NCBI RefSeq assembly: GCF_000292245.2
Contig: NZ_ALPT02000031.1
Span: 1 to 51,143, forward strand
DNA length: 51,143 bases
Direction: 5' to 3'
Source of the DNA: Alkalihalobacillus alcalophilus ATCC 27647 = CGMCC 1.3604
GTDB taxonomy: Bacteria; Bacillota; Bacilli; Bacillales; Bacillaceae_D
A program made the position numbers and the translations under genes. The notes beneath the pieces were generated by a model. It saw nothing but the letters and a program-made list of their open reading frames with translations. It was not told the origin of the DNA and did not search any database. Positions 42,164 to 51,143 of this stretch are shown here, in pieces (positions within the stretch are counted from its first letter, which is position 1; each line of letters begins with the position of its first letter).

Positions 42164-43330
42164 ATGAGTTCATTATTTCCAACCTATGCAAAGTGGGAAG
42201 TGGAAGCAGAAAAAGGGCAAGGAACTTATTTATTTGATCAAAATGGAAAACAATATATCGACTTTGTCCAAGGAATTGCTGTAAGTAATCTTGGTCATTG
42301 CCATCCAAAAGTGACAGAGGTTGTGAAAAGTCAATTAGATACATTATGGCATAGCTCCAATCTATTTCAAATTGAGAAGCAGGAAGAAGTAGCTAAGGTT
42401 TTAGTTGAGAACAGTGTCGCTGATTGTGCGTTCTTTTGTAACAGTGGAGCTGAAGCCAACGAAGCAGCGATAAAGTTAGCTCGTAAAGCAACGGGAAAAC
42501 ATAAAATCATTACGTTACAAAACTCATTTCATGGACGGACGTTCGCAACAATGTCAGCAACTGGCCAAGAAAAAATTCATACCGGTTTTGGGCCACTCGT
42601 TTCAAGTTTTGTCTATGCTCCTTTAAATGATATCGAGGCCTTAAAGGAATTAATAGATGATGATGTTGCGGCAATTATGGTTGAGGTTGTCCAAGGTGAA
42701 GGTGGCGTACGAGTTATGGAACAGTCATATGCAAATGAACTTACACAGCTCACGCAGCAGCACCAAATCTTGCTTATCATTGATGAAGTACAAACGGGTA
42801 TTGGACGGACAGCATTGGCTTTTGCTTATCAGCATTTCGGTTTATCACCAGATATTATTACCTTAGCAAAAGGACTTGGAAATGGTTTTCCGGTTGGGGC
42901 GATGCTCGGGAAAGCTCATTTAAAACCTTATTTTCAAGCCGGTTCACATGGTTCAACATTTGGTGGCAATCCACTAGCGATGACAGCAGCAAAAGCCGTT
43001 TTAGAAGAAATCTTTGACGAAGATTTTTATAATGAGATAAAAGAAAAGGCAAACGATTTAAAAGCTTCACTGCAAAAGGAATTAGCGAATTTCTCCATCA
43101 TTAAAGAAGTAAGAGGTTTAGGGTTTCTAATCGGTGTGGAGTGTACGAAGCCGATCGATAAGATTTTAAGAAAAACTCGTGAAAAGGGGTTGCTCGTGTT
43201 ACCAGCAGGTCCGAATGTCATTCGTTTATTACCGCCATTAAACGTAACTTATGAACAAATGAATGAGGCGGTTCACATTTTAGCTGACTCGATAAAAGAA
43301 GTGTATGAGACGTCTTCGGTAAGTTTATAG
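42164..43330 (+). CDS. argD: Acetylornithine aminotransferase ArgD
   Basis: PLP-dependent transaminase of 388 residues that makes N-acetylornithine. Landmarks are FCNSGAEANEAAIKLARK (PLP phosphate loop, about 90), LIIDEVQTGIGRT, and the PLP lysine in ITLAKGLGNGFPVGAML (about 242). ATG 42164 follows AAGGAAGG; an in-frame ATG at 42083 overlaps argB and is rejected. Confidence 0.95.
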   Translation: MSSLFPTYAKWEVEAEKGQGTYLFDQNGKQYIDFVQGIAVSNLGHCHPKVTEVVKSQLDTLWHSSNLFQIEKQEEVAKVLVENSVADCAFFCNSGAEANEAAIKLARKATGKHKIITLQNSFHGRTFATMSATGQEKIHTGFGPLVSSFVYAPLNDIEALKELIDDDVAAIMVEVVQGEGGVRVMEQSYANELTQLTQQHQILLIIDEVQTGIGRTALAFAYQHFGLSPDIITLAKGLGNGFPVGAMLGKAHLKPYFQAGSHGSTFGGNPLAMTAAKAVLEEIFDEDFYNEIKEKANDLKASLQKELANFSIIKEVRGLGFLIGVECTKPIDKILRKTREKGLLVLPAGPNVIRLLPPLNVTYEQMNEAVHILADSIKEVYETSSVSL

Positions 43331-43432
43331 TTAGTAAACACGGCTTTTAAATAAAGAGGCCTATTATTTTGAGGATGAATGAATAAACATACTTGTAAAA
43401 GAATAAAGATTCGTTTGGATGGAGGAGTTAGA

Positions 43433-44515
43433 ATGAACGGATATATTGTACTGGAAACAGGAGAGATTTTTAAAGGTGATATTCAAGGGAAGTTAGATAA
43501 AGACATTCATGCCGAAATCGTGTTCTTTACAGGGATGACAGGATATCAAGAGGTGTTAAGTGATCCTTCCTTTAAGGGACAAATGGTTGTCTTTACGTAT
43601 CCACTTATCGGAAATTACGGTTTGAACGAGGGGGATTACGAAAGTATTAAACCACAAGCATCAGCTTTAATTGTCAGTGAATTATCAAAAGGTGCTTATC
43701 ATTATGAAGCAAATCATTCGTTAGAAAACGGCTGTGGAAACTCCAACATTCCTTTAATAACTAATGTGGATACACGTGCGATTGTGAAAAGAATTCGTGA
43801 ACATGGTGATATGCGTGCGGTTATGACAACAAATCCCGAAAATGTAGATTTCTCTAAAAGTACTCCTTTGGACCAATTGGATGTTGTTTCAGATGTTGTC
43901 ACAAATGAGATTCTTTCCTTTGGTAATGGTAAAGAGCATGTCGTCTTAGTTGATTTTGGTTATAAAAAATCGATGGTTGATGTACTTGTAAAGCTTGGCT
44001 GTCAAGTAACCGTCGTTCCTTTTACAAAAATGAAGGAGCAGATTGAGCAATTGAAACCAGATGGCATTCTGTTATCAAATGGACCGGGAAATCCAAAACA
44101 ATTAGCTCCTTATTTAACAACGATTAAAGAAATCGCCGAAAAGTATCCAACCCTTGGCATTTGTTTAGGCCATCAGCTGCTCGCCTTAGCCTTTGGGGCA
44201 GATACAGAAAAGTTACGTTTTGGCCACCGTGGAGCGAACCAACCTGTTTTAGATAAAGTAACGAATAAAGTGTATATGACTTCACAAAATCATAGTTATG
44301 TTGTTAAGGAAGGAAGTTTAAACAAAACGGGCTTGGAACCGAGATTTTATAATATTAATGATGGTTCGATTGAAGGGTTACAACATCAAAACTTCCCGAT
44401 ATTATCAATTCAATTTCATCCAGAAGCACACCCTGGACCGAGTGATAGTGAAAAAATGTTTGAGATGTTTGTTAGTATGGTGAAGTCAAAAGGGAGAGAG
44501 AAAGTATATGCCTAA
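43433..44515 (+). CDS. carA: Carbamoyl-phosphate synthase small subunit (arginine-specific)
   Basis: Glutamine amidotransferase subunit of 360 residues supplying ammonia for carbamoyl phosphate. The N-terminal domain is typical (YIVLETGEIFKGDI, GMTGYQEVLSDPSF); the class I glutaminase follows with the Cys in LGICLGHQLLALAFG (about 247) and the His-Glu pair in IQFHPEAHPGPSD. ATG 43433 follows GGAGGAG; the ORF start at 43379 lacks a ribosome site. It overlaps carB by 8 bases. Confidence 0.94.
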   Translation: MNGYIVLETGEIFKGDIQGKLDKDIHAEIVFFTGMTGYQEVLSDPSFKGQMVVFTYPLIGNYGLNEGDYESIKPQASALIVSELSKGAYHYEANHSLENGCGNSNIPLITNVDTRAIVKRIREHGDMRAVMTTNPENVDFSKSTPLDQLDVVSDVVTNEILSFGNGKEHVVLVDFGYKKSMVDVLVKLGCQVTVVPFTKMKEQIEQLKPDGILLSNGPGNPKQLAPYLTTIKEIAEKYPTLGICLGHQLLALAFGADTEKLRFGHRGANQPVLDKVTNKVYMTSQNHSYVVKEGSLNKTGLEPRFYNINDGSIEGLQHQNFPILSIQFHPEAHPGPSDSEKMFEMFVSMVKSKGREKVYA

Positions 44516-47500
44516 ACAAATAGAGATAAAAACAGTCTTAGTCATCGGCTCTGGTCCGATCGTCATCGGTCAGGCGGCAGAGTTTGACTATGCGGGTACA
44601 CAAGCATGTTTAGCTTTAAGAGAAGAGGGAGTAAAGGTTATTTTAATTAACAATAATCCTGCGACCGTCATGACGGATGAATCATGTGCAGATGTCGTTT
44701 ATTTCGAACCTTTAACCGTTGAAAATATCGAAAAAATATTGATAAAAGAAAAACCAGATGGCATTTTAGCGACATTAGGTGGTCAAACGGGTTTGAACTT
44801 AGCGTTAGCGCTACATGATCAAGGTGTACTAGAAAAACATCAAATTCAATTACTTGGAACACCAATTGATTCGATTAAAAAAGGAGAAGACCGGGAATTA
44901 TTTCGTGAATTAATGAGTCAATTAGGAGAACCGGTACCCGATAGTGAAATTGTCACGACGGTTGAAGACGCGATTTCTTTTGCCCGTTCAGTCGGATATC
45001 CAATCATCGTTCGCCCTGCTTATACACTTGGGGGAGCTGGTGGAGGTATTGCTGAAGATGAACAAACCTTAATTCAAACAATCAAAGGCGGCCTCGATTT
45101 AAGTCCGATTCATCAGTGTCTAATTGAAAAAAGCATTGCGGGATTTAAAGAAATTGAATATGAAGTGATGCGTGATAGTAACGATACATGTATCACGGTT
45201 TGTAATATGGAAAACATTGATCCAGTCGGTGTTCATACTGGTGATTCAATCGTCGTGGCCCCTTCACAAACATTAACAGATGTTGAATATCAAATGCTTC
45301 GTTCAGTTTCTTTGAAAATCATTCGTGCATTAGGGATTGTTGGCGGTTGTAATATTCAATTTGCTCTTGATCCAAATAGTAAACAATATTATTTAATTGA
45401 AGTTAATCCACGTGTCAGTCGTTCATCAGCTTTAGCATCAAAAGCGACTGGTTATCCAATTGCTCGAATGGCGGCAAAATTAAGCCTTGGTTATCATTTA
45501 CATGAATTATTAAATCCTGTTACTGGTCATACGTACGCCAGTTTTGAACCAGCTTTAGATTATATTGTCGTCAAATTTCCGAGATGGCCCTTTGATAAAT
45601 TCGTTCATGCCGATCGGACACTAGGAACGCAAATGAAGGCAACAGGAGAAGTGATGGCGATTGAGCGGAACCTTGAAGCGGGCTTGCAAAAAGCAGTTCG
45701 TTCCCTGGGAATTAAAACAAATGGACTTTCATTGACGATTTTAAATGACTGGACGACTGAAAAGTTATGGACTGTTGTCAAACAAGCGGATGATCGTCGT
45801 TTTTTTGCAATGCTTGAACTCATTAGAAGAGGCGTTTCGGTTGAAGAGCTTCATGAGAAAACGGCGATTAATCATTTTTATTTAGCGGCTTATAAACGGC
45901 TAATAGAGATGGAAGCTAAAATTCGTATGACCTCTTTGGCTGAGGTTGATTTCGAGACATTGTCTAGCTTGAAAAATATGGTTTTGCTGATCAGTGGTTA
46001 GCTGAAGTGTGGCAAGTGGAAGAAGCGGATGTTCGTCAAAAAAGAAAAGAATTTAGCATTTATCCATCTTATAAAATGGTCGATACTTGTGCAGGAGAAT
46101 TTACCGCCTCAACGGCTTATTTTTATTCAAGCTGGTCAGGGGAAAATGATGTGATTCCAAGTGGAAATAAAAAAATCTTAATCATTGGGTCTGGTCCGAT
46201 TCGAATTGGGCAAGGAATTGAATTTGATTATAGTTCGGTCCATGGAGCGATTAGTTTACGGGAACTCGGGTATGAAGCGATTATTATGAACAATAACCCC
46301 GAAACGGTCAGTACCGACTATGCGACGGCCGATCGCCTCTACTTTGAGCCGTTAACAGTAGAAGATGTTTTATCTGTTGTAGAGCTGGAACAAGTAGAAG
46401 GTGTTATCGTGCAACTAGGTGGACAAACCGCTATTTCCTTAGTAGAAGGACTTGAAAAAGCAGGTGTTCAATTATTCGGAACGAACCAAAAGACAATTGA
46501 TCAGCTTGAGGATCGTGGTTTATTTTATGACTTTATGAAAGAAGTAGAGGTTCCACATATTCCAGGTGTAACCGCTAATGACCAAAGAGAGGCCATTAAT
46601 AAAGCTAGAGAGATCGGTTATCCTGTGCTCATACGTCCTTCCTATGTGATTGGTGGGCAAGGAATGATGATTTTTACCGAAGAACAAGAGCTACTCGCTT
46701 ATTTTGAAGATCAAAATCATGAACTCACTTTTCCGCTGTTAATTGATGCTTATTATCCAGGAGTTGAATTTGAAATCGATGCCTTATCAGATGGAGCTGA
46801 CATTTATATTGCGGGTTTGTTTGAGCATATTGAAAAAGCAGGTGTTCATTCAGGTGACAGTATCGCTGTAACTCCATCGTTCTCTTTAAGTGATGAGGTT
46901 AAAGAAACGGTCATTGATTATACGGAAAAAATAGCTAAAGGAATTGATTTTAAAGGGATTTTTAACATTCAATTTGTTTTATATAACGAGCAAGTGTATG
47001 TGATTGAAATTAACCCACGGGCATCAAGAACGGTGCCGATTTTAAGCAAAGTTTATGGCAAACCATTGATCAATTATACGGTTCAACTATTATTAGGGAG
47101 TTCATTAGTCCAAATAGGGCTGAAAGAGAAAATGGTTCCCCCTACATCCTTTTATACAGTCAAGGCACCGATTTTTTCCTATCAAAAGTTGGCAGGTCTT
47201 GATCCGATTTTAGAGGCGGAAATGAAATCGACGGGTGAACTAATTAGCCTGAGTTATGACTTGAAAGAAGCTTTCCATAAAGCATTTGCTTGGACACAAG
47301 ATCAAATCCCAGCTTTGTATCGTCAAAAAGGGACGATTTATATTGAAGCCGATCCTTTATATAAAGAAGAGGTTTTATTTTATACAGAAAAACTACAAAC
47401 ACTTGGCTTTGTGATAACAACAAATGATTTTGATACATGGATTCAACAGGACGATGCGACCGCCTTTATTTCTTTGCCAAAACCAGGGTATAAAAATGGA

Positions 47501-47668
47501 GCCAAAAAGCGTAAAGAAGCATTAAAACAAAGAGTGACAGTGATTACGGAATTATCAACTCTTGAAGTGATGTTAAAAGGAGTTGGAATGGAAAATTATT
47601 CTTGTGTTTCTTTACAAGAATGGCTCGCTGCAGAAGAAGAAAATTTAGCTTTATTAAATCAGCAATAA
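44508..47668 (+). pseudogene. carB: Carbamoyl-phosphate synthase large subunit with a one-base frameshift
   Basis: Synthesises carbamoyl phosphate for citrulline; normally about 1030-1070 residues in one frame. Here the frame from 44508 stops at 46001 after 497 residues, and the rest is open from 46007 to 47668. At the run of five A (45972-45976), one added A restores LKKYGFADQWLAEVWQVEEAD into the second half. The first half has IVIGQAAEFDYAGTQAC and the first ATP-grasp; the second has IRIGQGIEFDYSSVHGA and the second ATP-grasp; both look intact. A homopolymer sequencing error, a real mutation or -1 slippage are all possible. If real, arginine-linked carbamoyl phosphate would depend on a pyrimidine-type carAB elsewhere. 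Confidence 0.85.
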
Positions 47669-47693
47669 GTAAGTTGGAAAAGGGGAGAATAAA

Positions 47694-48647
47694 ATGGAAC
47701 ATACAACGGTTGAGAAAATAAATTTAAAAGGTCGTGATTTCTTAACGTTATTGGATTATCAACCAGAGGAGATAAAGCAATTATTGGATTTGGCCGCGGA
47801 GTTGAAGAGTAAACAGAAGAGTGGTATCACAACCAACCTGCTTGCTGGTAAGTCTTTAGGAATGATTTTTGAAAATGCTTCGACAAGAACACGGGTTTCC
47901 TTTGAGGTTGGAATGACCCAATTAGGTGGGCATGCTCTATTTTTAAGTCCAAGGGATTTACAAATTGGTCGTGGCGAACCAATTATGGATACAGCGAATG
48001 TCTTATCACGTTATGTCGATGCTATTATGATTCGAACTAATTCCCATCAAAACGTTGAGGAATTTGCTAAGCATTCAGAGGTCCCAGTCATTAATGCTTT
48101 AACCGATTATTATCATCCTTGTCAAGCGATGGCTGATTTACTAACGATTTATGAGCATAAACAAACATTTGCAGGTTTAAAGCTTGTCTATGTCGGAGAC
48201 GGCAATAATGTCGCCCATTCATTATTAGCGGCTGGAGCAAAAGTAGGAATGGATGTCGTAGTGGCTACTCCTGAAAAATATGAAGTCGATCCCGTTATTT
48301 TTGAAAAAATTAAAGAAGCGGCTAAAGAAACAGGAGCAAAGGTGTCGCTTACTTATGATCCAGTAGAAGCCGTGCAAGATGCCGATGTCATCTATACAGA
48401 TGTATGGGCAAGTATGGGCTTTGAACAAGAGCAATCAGAACGTGAAAAAGCATTTGCCCCTTTTCAAGTGAGTGAACAATTAGTAAGTGGGGCAAAAGAG
48501 GATTATCTCTTTTTACATTGTTTACCAGCCCACCGTGGTGAGGAAGTTTCAGCAGGTGTTATCGATGGTGAGCATTCTGCCATTTATGATCAAGCGGAAA
48601 ATCGATTACACGCTCAAAAAGCGATTTTAGCTTCATTAATTAAATAA
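47694..48647 (+). CDS. argF: Ornithine carbamoyltransferase ArgF
   Basis: Makes citrulline from ornithine and carbamoyl phosphate. The 317 residues contain the carbamoyl-phosphate loop STRTRVSFEVGM (about 61), HPCQAMADLLTIYE, and the ornithine loop HCLPAHRGEEVSAG. Last gene of the operon. Its TAA stop (48645-48647) is part of the 7-base TAAATAA target duplication of the inserted element, so the element begins one base after the stop and has displaced whatever terminator existed. Confidence 0.96.
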   Translation: MEHTTVEKINLKGRDFLTLLDYQPEEIKQLLDLAAELKSKQKSGITTNLLAGKSLGMIFENASTRTRVSFEVGMTQLGGHALFLSPRDLQIGRGEPIMDTANVLSRYVDAIMIRTNSHQNVEEFAKHSEVPVINALTDYYHPCQAMADLLTIYEHKQTFAGLKLVYVGDGNNVAHSLLAAGAKVGMDVVVATPEKYEVDPVIFEKIKEAAKETGAKVSLTYDPVEAVQDADVIYTDVWASMGFEQEQSEREKAFAPFQVSEQLVSGAKEDYLFLHCLPAHRGEEVSAGVIDGEHSAIYDQAENRLHAQKAILASLIK

Positions 48648-48829
48648 CTCAACTTTCGCAGCGTATAATTGACCCTAAACCGTTAATAGAGATTAACTTT
48701 AGGGCGATATAATACTCAAATTGACTTTACATGAACGGTTCAATCGTTGACAGTCTAAACACATCTCTTTCTTGGTAGGCAGTTGAAGGAAACGGTTCAC
48801 TAATAATGAAGAGCTGCGGCTGTCGCTAC

Positions 48830-48935
48830 CAAAACCATACTCCGCGTCCTGCGGGAACCTTGCGAGCCTCCTCGGCAAGCCTTGCGGGGTCTCGCTCCAC
48901 GGTTTATTCCCCGCGGGAGTCTCCGTATGGTTTTG
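48830..48935 (-). ncRNA. GC-rich structured unit A in element copy 2
   Basis: Minus strand opens CAAAACCATAC and closes GTATGGTTTTG, 11 perfect pairs. Inner blocks are GGAGACTCCCGC, GAGCGAGACCCCGC and GAGGAGGCTCGC with GCGAG against CTCGC. GCGGG(G)AA can pair with TTCCCGC. About 105 bases. Confidence 0.5.
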
Positions 48936-49276
48936 TCCGCTAAGTGTCGTGGAGAGGCTTGATGATATGGCCATTCTCAATCAGCTATTTCTAACGCAGA
49001 AGAACCTTCTTCTTCACTTTGTTGGTTATGGAACTAAATAGGTCGTTGCCACCTATTTTTTCCTAAGTCTGCCGTCATGAAAAGAGATGATTCCAATCGA
49101 AACAAGCTCGATCATCTAGCTAACGTACAGAGCATCAACACTGATTGGTTTATAACTGTAACGGATTTAGTCATGAAGGAGAAAAATCATTCTCAAGCTA
49201 ATGTACGTTGAAGTCATGATTGTTTTTTTATTCCATGAGAAAACCGAACCTAGATTCGATTCCAGTATCTAGCGGA

Positions 49277-49385
49277 CAAACAGACACGGAGACTCCCGCA
49301 GGAATAAACCGTACAATGAGACCCCGCAAGCGTGAAACGCTGAGGAGGCTCATGAGGTTCCTGCAGGACGCGGAGTGTCTGTTTG
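49277..49385 (+). ncRNA. GC-rich structured unit B in element copy 2
   Basis: Opens CAAACAGACAC and closes GTGTCTGTTTG, 11 perfect pairs; inner helices are GCAGGAA with TTCCTGC and ATGAG with CTCAT. The tip reads AGCGTGAAACGCT, a small hairpin not present in unit A. It is in the opposite orientation to the unit at 48830. Confidence 0.5.
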
Positions 49386-49667
49386 GGAGCGACAGCCGAA
49401 GAAGAGCATTGTCTATTTTTTCTTAATGCACAGATTATCCGTTTTGTGTGATAGTGCGTTCTCGCTTTTCAAACGTGTCAAGGGCATTTGTTTAAGAGCT
49501 TCCCTTTCGCTCTGCCAACTAGTTGAACGGATTTTCTCGATACGAAAGTTGAGTAAATAATATGAGTGTTTGTGACCAGAGAATTTTTGGAATTTAGAGA
49601 GAGTCGGGAAATTGGATTCATGATTTTTTCCCTTTAGGAAATGATATCGGTAAAGGAGGGAGAGATT

Positions 49668-49847
49668 ATGGGTCAAAACCGACAGTTTGTGCCTGGTCAA
49701 AAGGCTCCCAATAATGGGATTTATGTTGAAATAGGTGAAACAGGAGATCCGGTCACAAAACCAAAGTCAGTTAAACTGCACGCAGGTGATGAATTTCCAG
49801 AAACAACAAATGATAATCGTAAATGGACACCAAAAAGAAAACCATAA
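49668..49847 (+). CDS. yjzC: YjzC family protein, 59 residues
   Basis: Small soluble protein that reads MGQNRQFVPGQKAPNNGIYV, continues EIGETGDPVTKPKSVKLHAGDEFPETT and ends NDNRKWTPKRKP, matching YjzC of B. subtilis as I recall it. Function unknown. ATG 49668 follows AAAGGAGGGAGAG; the earlier frame start at 49641 contains this ribosome site. In B. subtilis yjzC also follows argF, which supports the call. Confidence 0.87.
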   Translation: MGQNRQFVPGQKAPNNGIYVEIGETGDPVTKPKSVKLHAGDEFPETTNDNRKWTPKRKP

Positions 49848-49859
49848 TGAACTTTAAAG

Positions 49860-49911
49860 AAACCTTGCCCCTACGTCTGTAAAATCATAGACAAAGGGCG
49901 AGGTTTTTTTG
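49860..49911 (+). terminator. Terminator after yjzC
   Basis: AAACCTTGCCC pairs with GGGCGAGGTTT with an inner GTCT-AGAC helix, followed by TTTTTTG. The following 49912-50139 shows no gene. Confidence 0.88.
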
Positions 49912-50139
49912 TTTAAAAAAGTTTGAAGCTTAAACTCGTGATTTAACTAGTTAAAATCTCATGAACCTCTTTACATTTTTCACGACCTTCCCTCATATAC
50001 ATAAAGCATGTCTAGAAAAATTTTCAATTATGTCATCTTGTCTATTTTGTACGTTGCTGTCTCCTATTCCCTCTTTTATGCATACGGTAATATAAGGATG
50101 AAACATAACTGGAGTAGAAAATGATAAAGAGGCGAGGAC

Positions 50140-50886
50140 ATGACTATCTATACGCACTATTTTTATATAGAAGAACAAGCGAATGTTGTTTATATGCCTT
50201 ATCGTCCTAATGGCTTCGCAGTCATCCTGTTATCGGATAATGAGCGTACGGTTGGAGAGGATACAAGTATATGGCAACAACATCCGGAAAGATATTCGTT
50301 TCTAAAAGCTTTAGTTGAAGAAGGGTATACAGTTATTACTTCTCAATTGTTTGGAAAGCATTGGGGGAGTGATAAGGCTTGTCAATATATTGAGCAATTA
50401 CATCACTTTTTAATAAAAAAGCAAATTCTAAATAAAAAATTCCATCTGTTTGCAGAAGGAATTGGGGCGTTAGTTGCTTTGCGATTAATAGAAAAAAGAA
50501 AAGATTTAATCCGCTCTGTCTTTCTTTTAAATCCATGTATTTATGTGGAGACGGTTTACAACGAAGAGAAAAAAAATAAATTGTTTTTTAAACGCTTTTT
50601 GCAAGAGTTTTCACTGGCCCACCAAATACCAGAGGAACAAGTAACAGAGAGCTTTTGTAGTCAGTTAATTAATTTGGAAAAATGGCAAGAAAGTTTGCCT
50701 ATTCATATATATCATTTAATGGCTGATAAAAAATATCCGGTTGCCCAGCATAGTAGAAGATTTGAACAATTTTGTGTCGCAAATGAGCTTCCAATATCAT
50801 TAAGTATATATGGTTTAGGGAAAAGTTTTTCATCCTTTTTACAGCCCGTTCGTTCGTTTTACAAAAAACATGAAAAAAAGTTATAA
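50140..50886 (+). CDS. Alpha/beta-hydrolase-like protein, YjaU type
   Basis: Protein of 248 residues resembling the hydrolase next to the arginine operon in B. subtilis. It has an FHLFAEGIGALVALRLIEKRKDLIRSVFLLNPC stretch where the nucleophile elbow should be; the usual GxSxG is replaced by AEGIGA, so the catalytic Ser may be missing and activity is doubtful. The C-terminus includes IHIYHLMADKKYPVAQHSRRFEQF. ATG 50140 follows AAAGAGGCGAGG. Terminator at 50886. Confidence 0.65.
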   Translation: MTIYTHYFYIEEQANVVYMPYRPNGFAVILLSDNERTVGEDTSIWQQHPERYSFLKALVEEGYTVITSQLFGKHWGSDKACQYIEQLHHFLIKKQILNKKFHLFAEGIGALVALRLIEKRKDLIRSVFLLNPCIYVETVYNEEKKNKLFFKRFLQEFSLAHQIPEEQVTESFCSQLINLEKWQESLPIHIYHLMADKKYPVAQHSRRFEQFCVANELPISLSIYGLGKSFSSFLQPVRSFYKKHEKKL

Positions 50887-50919
50887 AACCCTCTCTGTAA
50901 GTGACGGCGGAGAGGGTTT
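50886..50919 (+). terminator. Terminator after the YjaU-like gene
   Basis: AAACCCTCTC pairs with GAGAGGGTTT around a 14-base loop. It is followed by CGATTTCTT, a short T-run. Confidence 0.75.
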
Positions 50920-50926
50920 CGATTTC

Positions 50927-50972
50927 TTACCCACAGGATTTAGATACAAGGTGTGGGAATTGACGTCGCAAA
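50927..50972 (+). repeat. GACGTC box preceding the right-edge family 3 repeat
   Basis: TACCCACAGGA, ATACAAGG and GTGGGAATTGACGTCGC match the box at 31638-31680 read on its minus strand, at the same position relative to the family 3 tail. About 25 bases separate it from the repeat. Confidence 0.7.
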
Positions 50973-50994
50973 CTTATCGTTTTTTTTATTATTA

Positions 50995-51143
50995 CTTCTG
51001 AGCGAACAGGCTTCGCTTTTTAATCAATCTAGCTACGTCCGTTAGAAGCTCGAGAAAAATCGCCCATCTGAGTGAAGACAAAGAGCGTCTTCATCAGCTG
51101 TTCTTATTTTTTCTCGCTTCTGAGCAAACGGACTTCGCTTTTA
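50995..51143 (+). repeat. Family 3 structured repeat, partial tail plus one unit reaching the window end
   Basis: A partial tail CTTCTGAGCGAACAGGCTTC (50995-51014) is followed by a full unit from about 51022: CTAGCTACGTCCGTTAGAAG, core CTGAGTGAAGAC with GTCTTCATCAG, then CTCGCTTCTGAGCAAACGGA and CTTCGCTTTTA at the edge. It has the same layout and orientation that precede the ribosome sites at the other three loci. Confidence 0.88.

Larger units (their letters stand above)
48641..49560. mobile_element. 906-bp non-autonomous element with TIRs and 7-bp duplication (copy 2)
   Basis: The element spans 48648-49553, flanked by TAAATAA (48641-48647 and 49554-49560). The left end CTCAACTTTCGCAGCG matches the right end of copy 1 and the right end matches its left end, so it is inverted relative to 11459-12451. 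The terminal repeats are CTCAACTTTCG with A or TA following. The interior has no transposase, only short frames, and two GC-rich units in inverted orientation. It lies directly behind argF. The gene-free region 48648-49667 is otherwise empty. Confidence 0.9.

Noticed and set aside
46007..47668. Separate second gene for half a carbamoyl-phosphate synthase
   Set aside because: It has no ribosome site or proper start, and one inserted base fuses it to the upstream half in the family alignment; it is better read as a frameshifted carB.

Overview
The window is AT-rich DNA from a Bacillaceae-type Firmicute. The evidence is AGGAGG-like ribosome sites, TTG and GTG starts, acidic lipoproteins, an argCJBD-carAB-argF operon in the Bacillus subtilis order, and yitV/yitT/BsuPI-domain and yjzC/yjaU-like neighbours that I recall around that operon in B. 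subtilis. The acidic exported proteins and many dispersed repeats would suit an alkaliphilic relative, but that is inference. I see no rRNA, tRNA, CRISPR array or prophage.

Layout. 1-540: 51-bp tandem array. 638-4164 (minus): phosphonate-type ABC importer phnD-phnC-phnE-phnE, with a HAD phosphatase divergent at 4385. 5422-8312: cheA-cheW-cheY module. 8.5-11.4 kb: small genes (IDEAL domain, lmo0937-like membrane peptide) and a DDAH-family amidinohydrolase. 11459-12451: a 993-bp non-coding element with terminal inverted repeats. 12.5-14.0 kb: unknown membrane protein and lipoprotein. 14.2-19.3 kb: maltodextrin importer mdxEFG and a LacI-type regulator. 19.8-24.3 kb: AI-2E family protein, rhodanese, spore-type small proteins, YitV-like esterase, YitT, BsuPI-domain lipoprotein. 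24.4-25.2 kb: about 15 copies of a second tandem repeat. 25.3-29.7 kb (minus): SNF2 helicase operon. 30.2-32.3 kb: azlCD and a divergent XRE-cupin regulator. 32.5-37.2 kb: unknown protein, GNAT, small genes, YitU-like phosphatase, ctaG and SCO. 37.5-38.9 kb: lone TnpB with an IS605-type right end. 39.0-48.6 kb: arginine operon, with carB split by a one-base frameshift. 48648-49553: second copy of the inverted-repeat element, inserted at the argF stop codon. 49.7-50.9 kb: yjzC and a YjaU-like hydrolase. The window ends inside another repeat leader.

The most unusual content is not protein-coding. (a) Two transposon-like elements share the termini CTCAACTTTCGCA, carry 7-bp target duplications, lack a transposase and each contain two oppositely oriented GC-rich units of about 106 bp. 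The closing helices of these units change sequence while keeping complementarity. (b) A structured repeat of about 120 bp ends a few bases before the ribosome site of three unrelated genes, in the same orientation each time. A fourth copy runs off the right edge and predicts a gene start just beyond the window. (c) Two families of 51-52-bp tandem repeats recur at several loci. (d) Both binding-protein ABC operons have a long hairpin just after the binding-protein gene.
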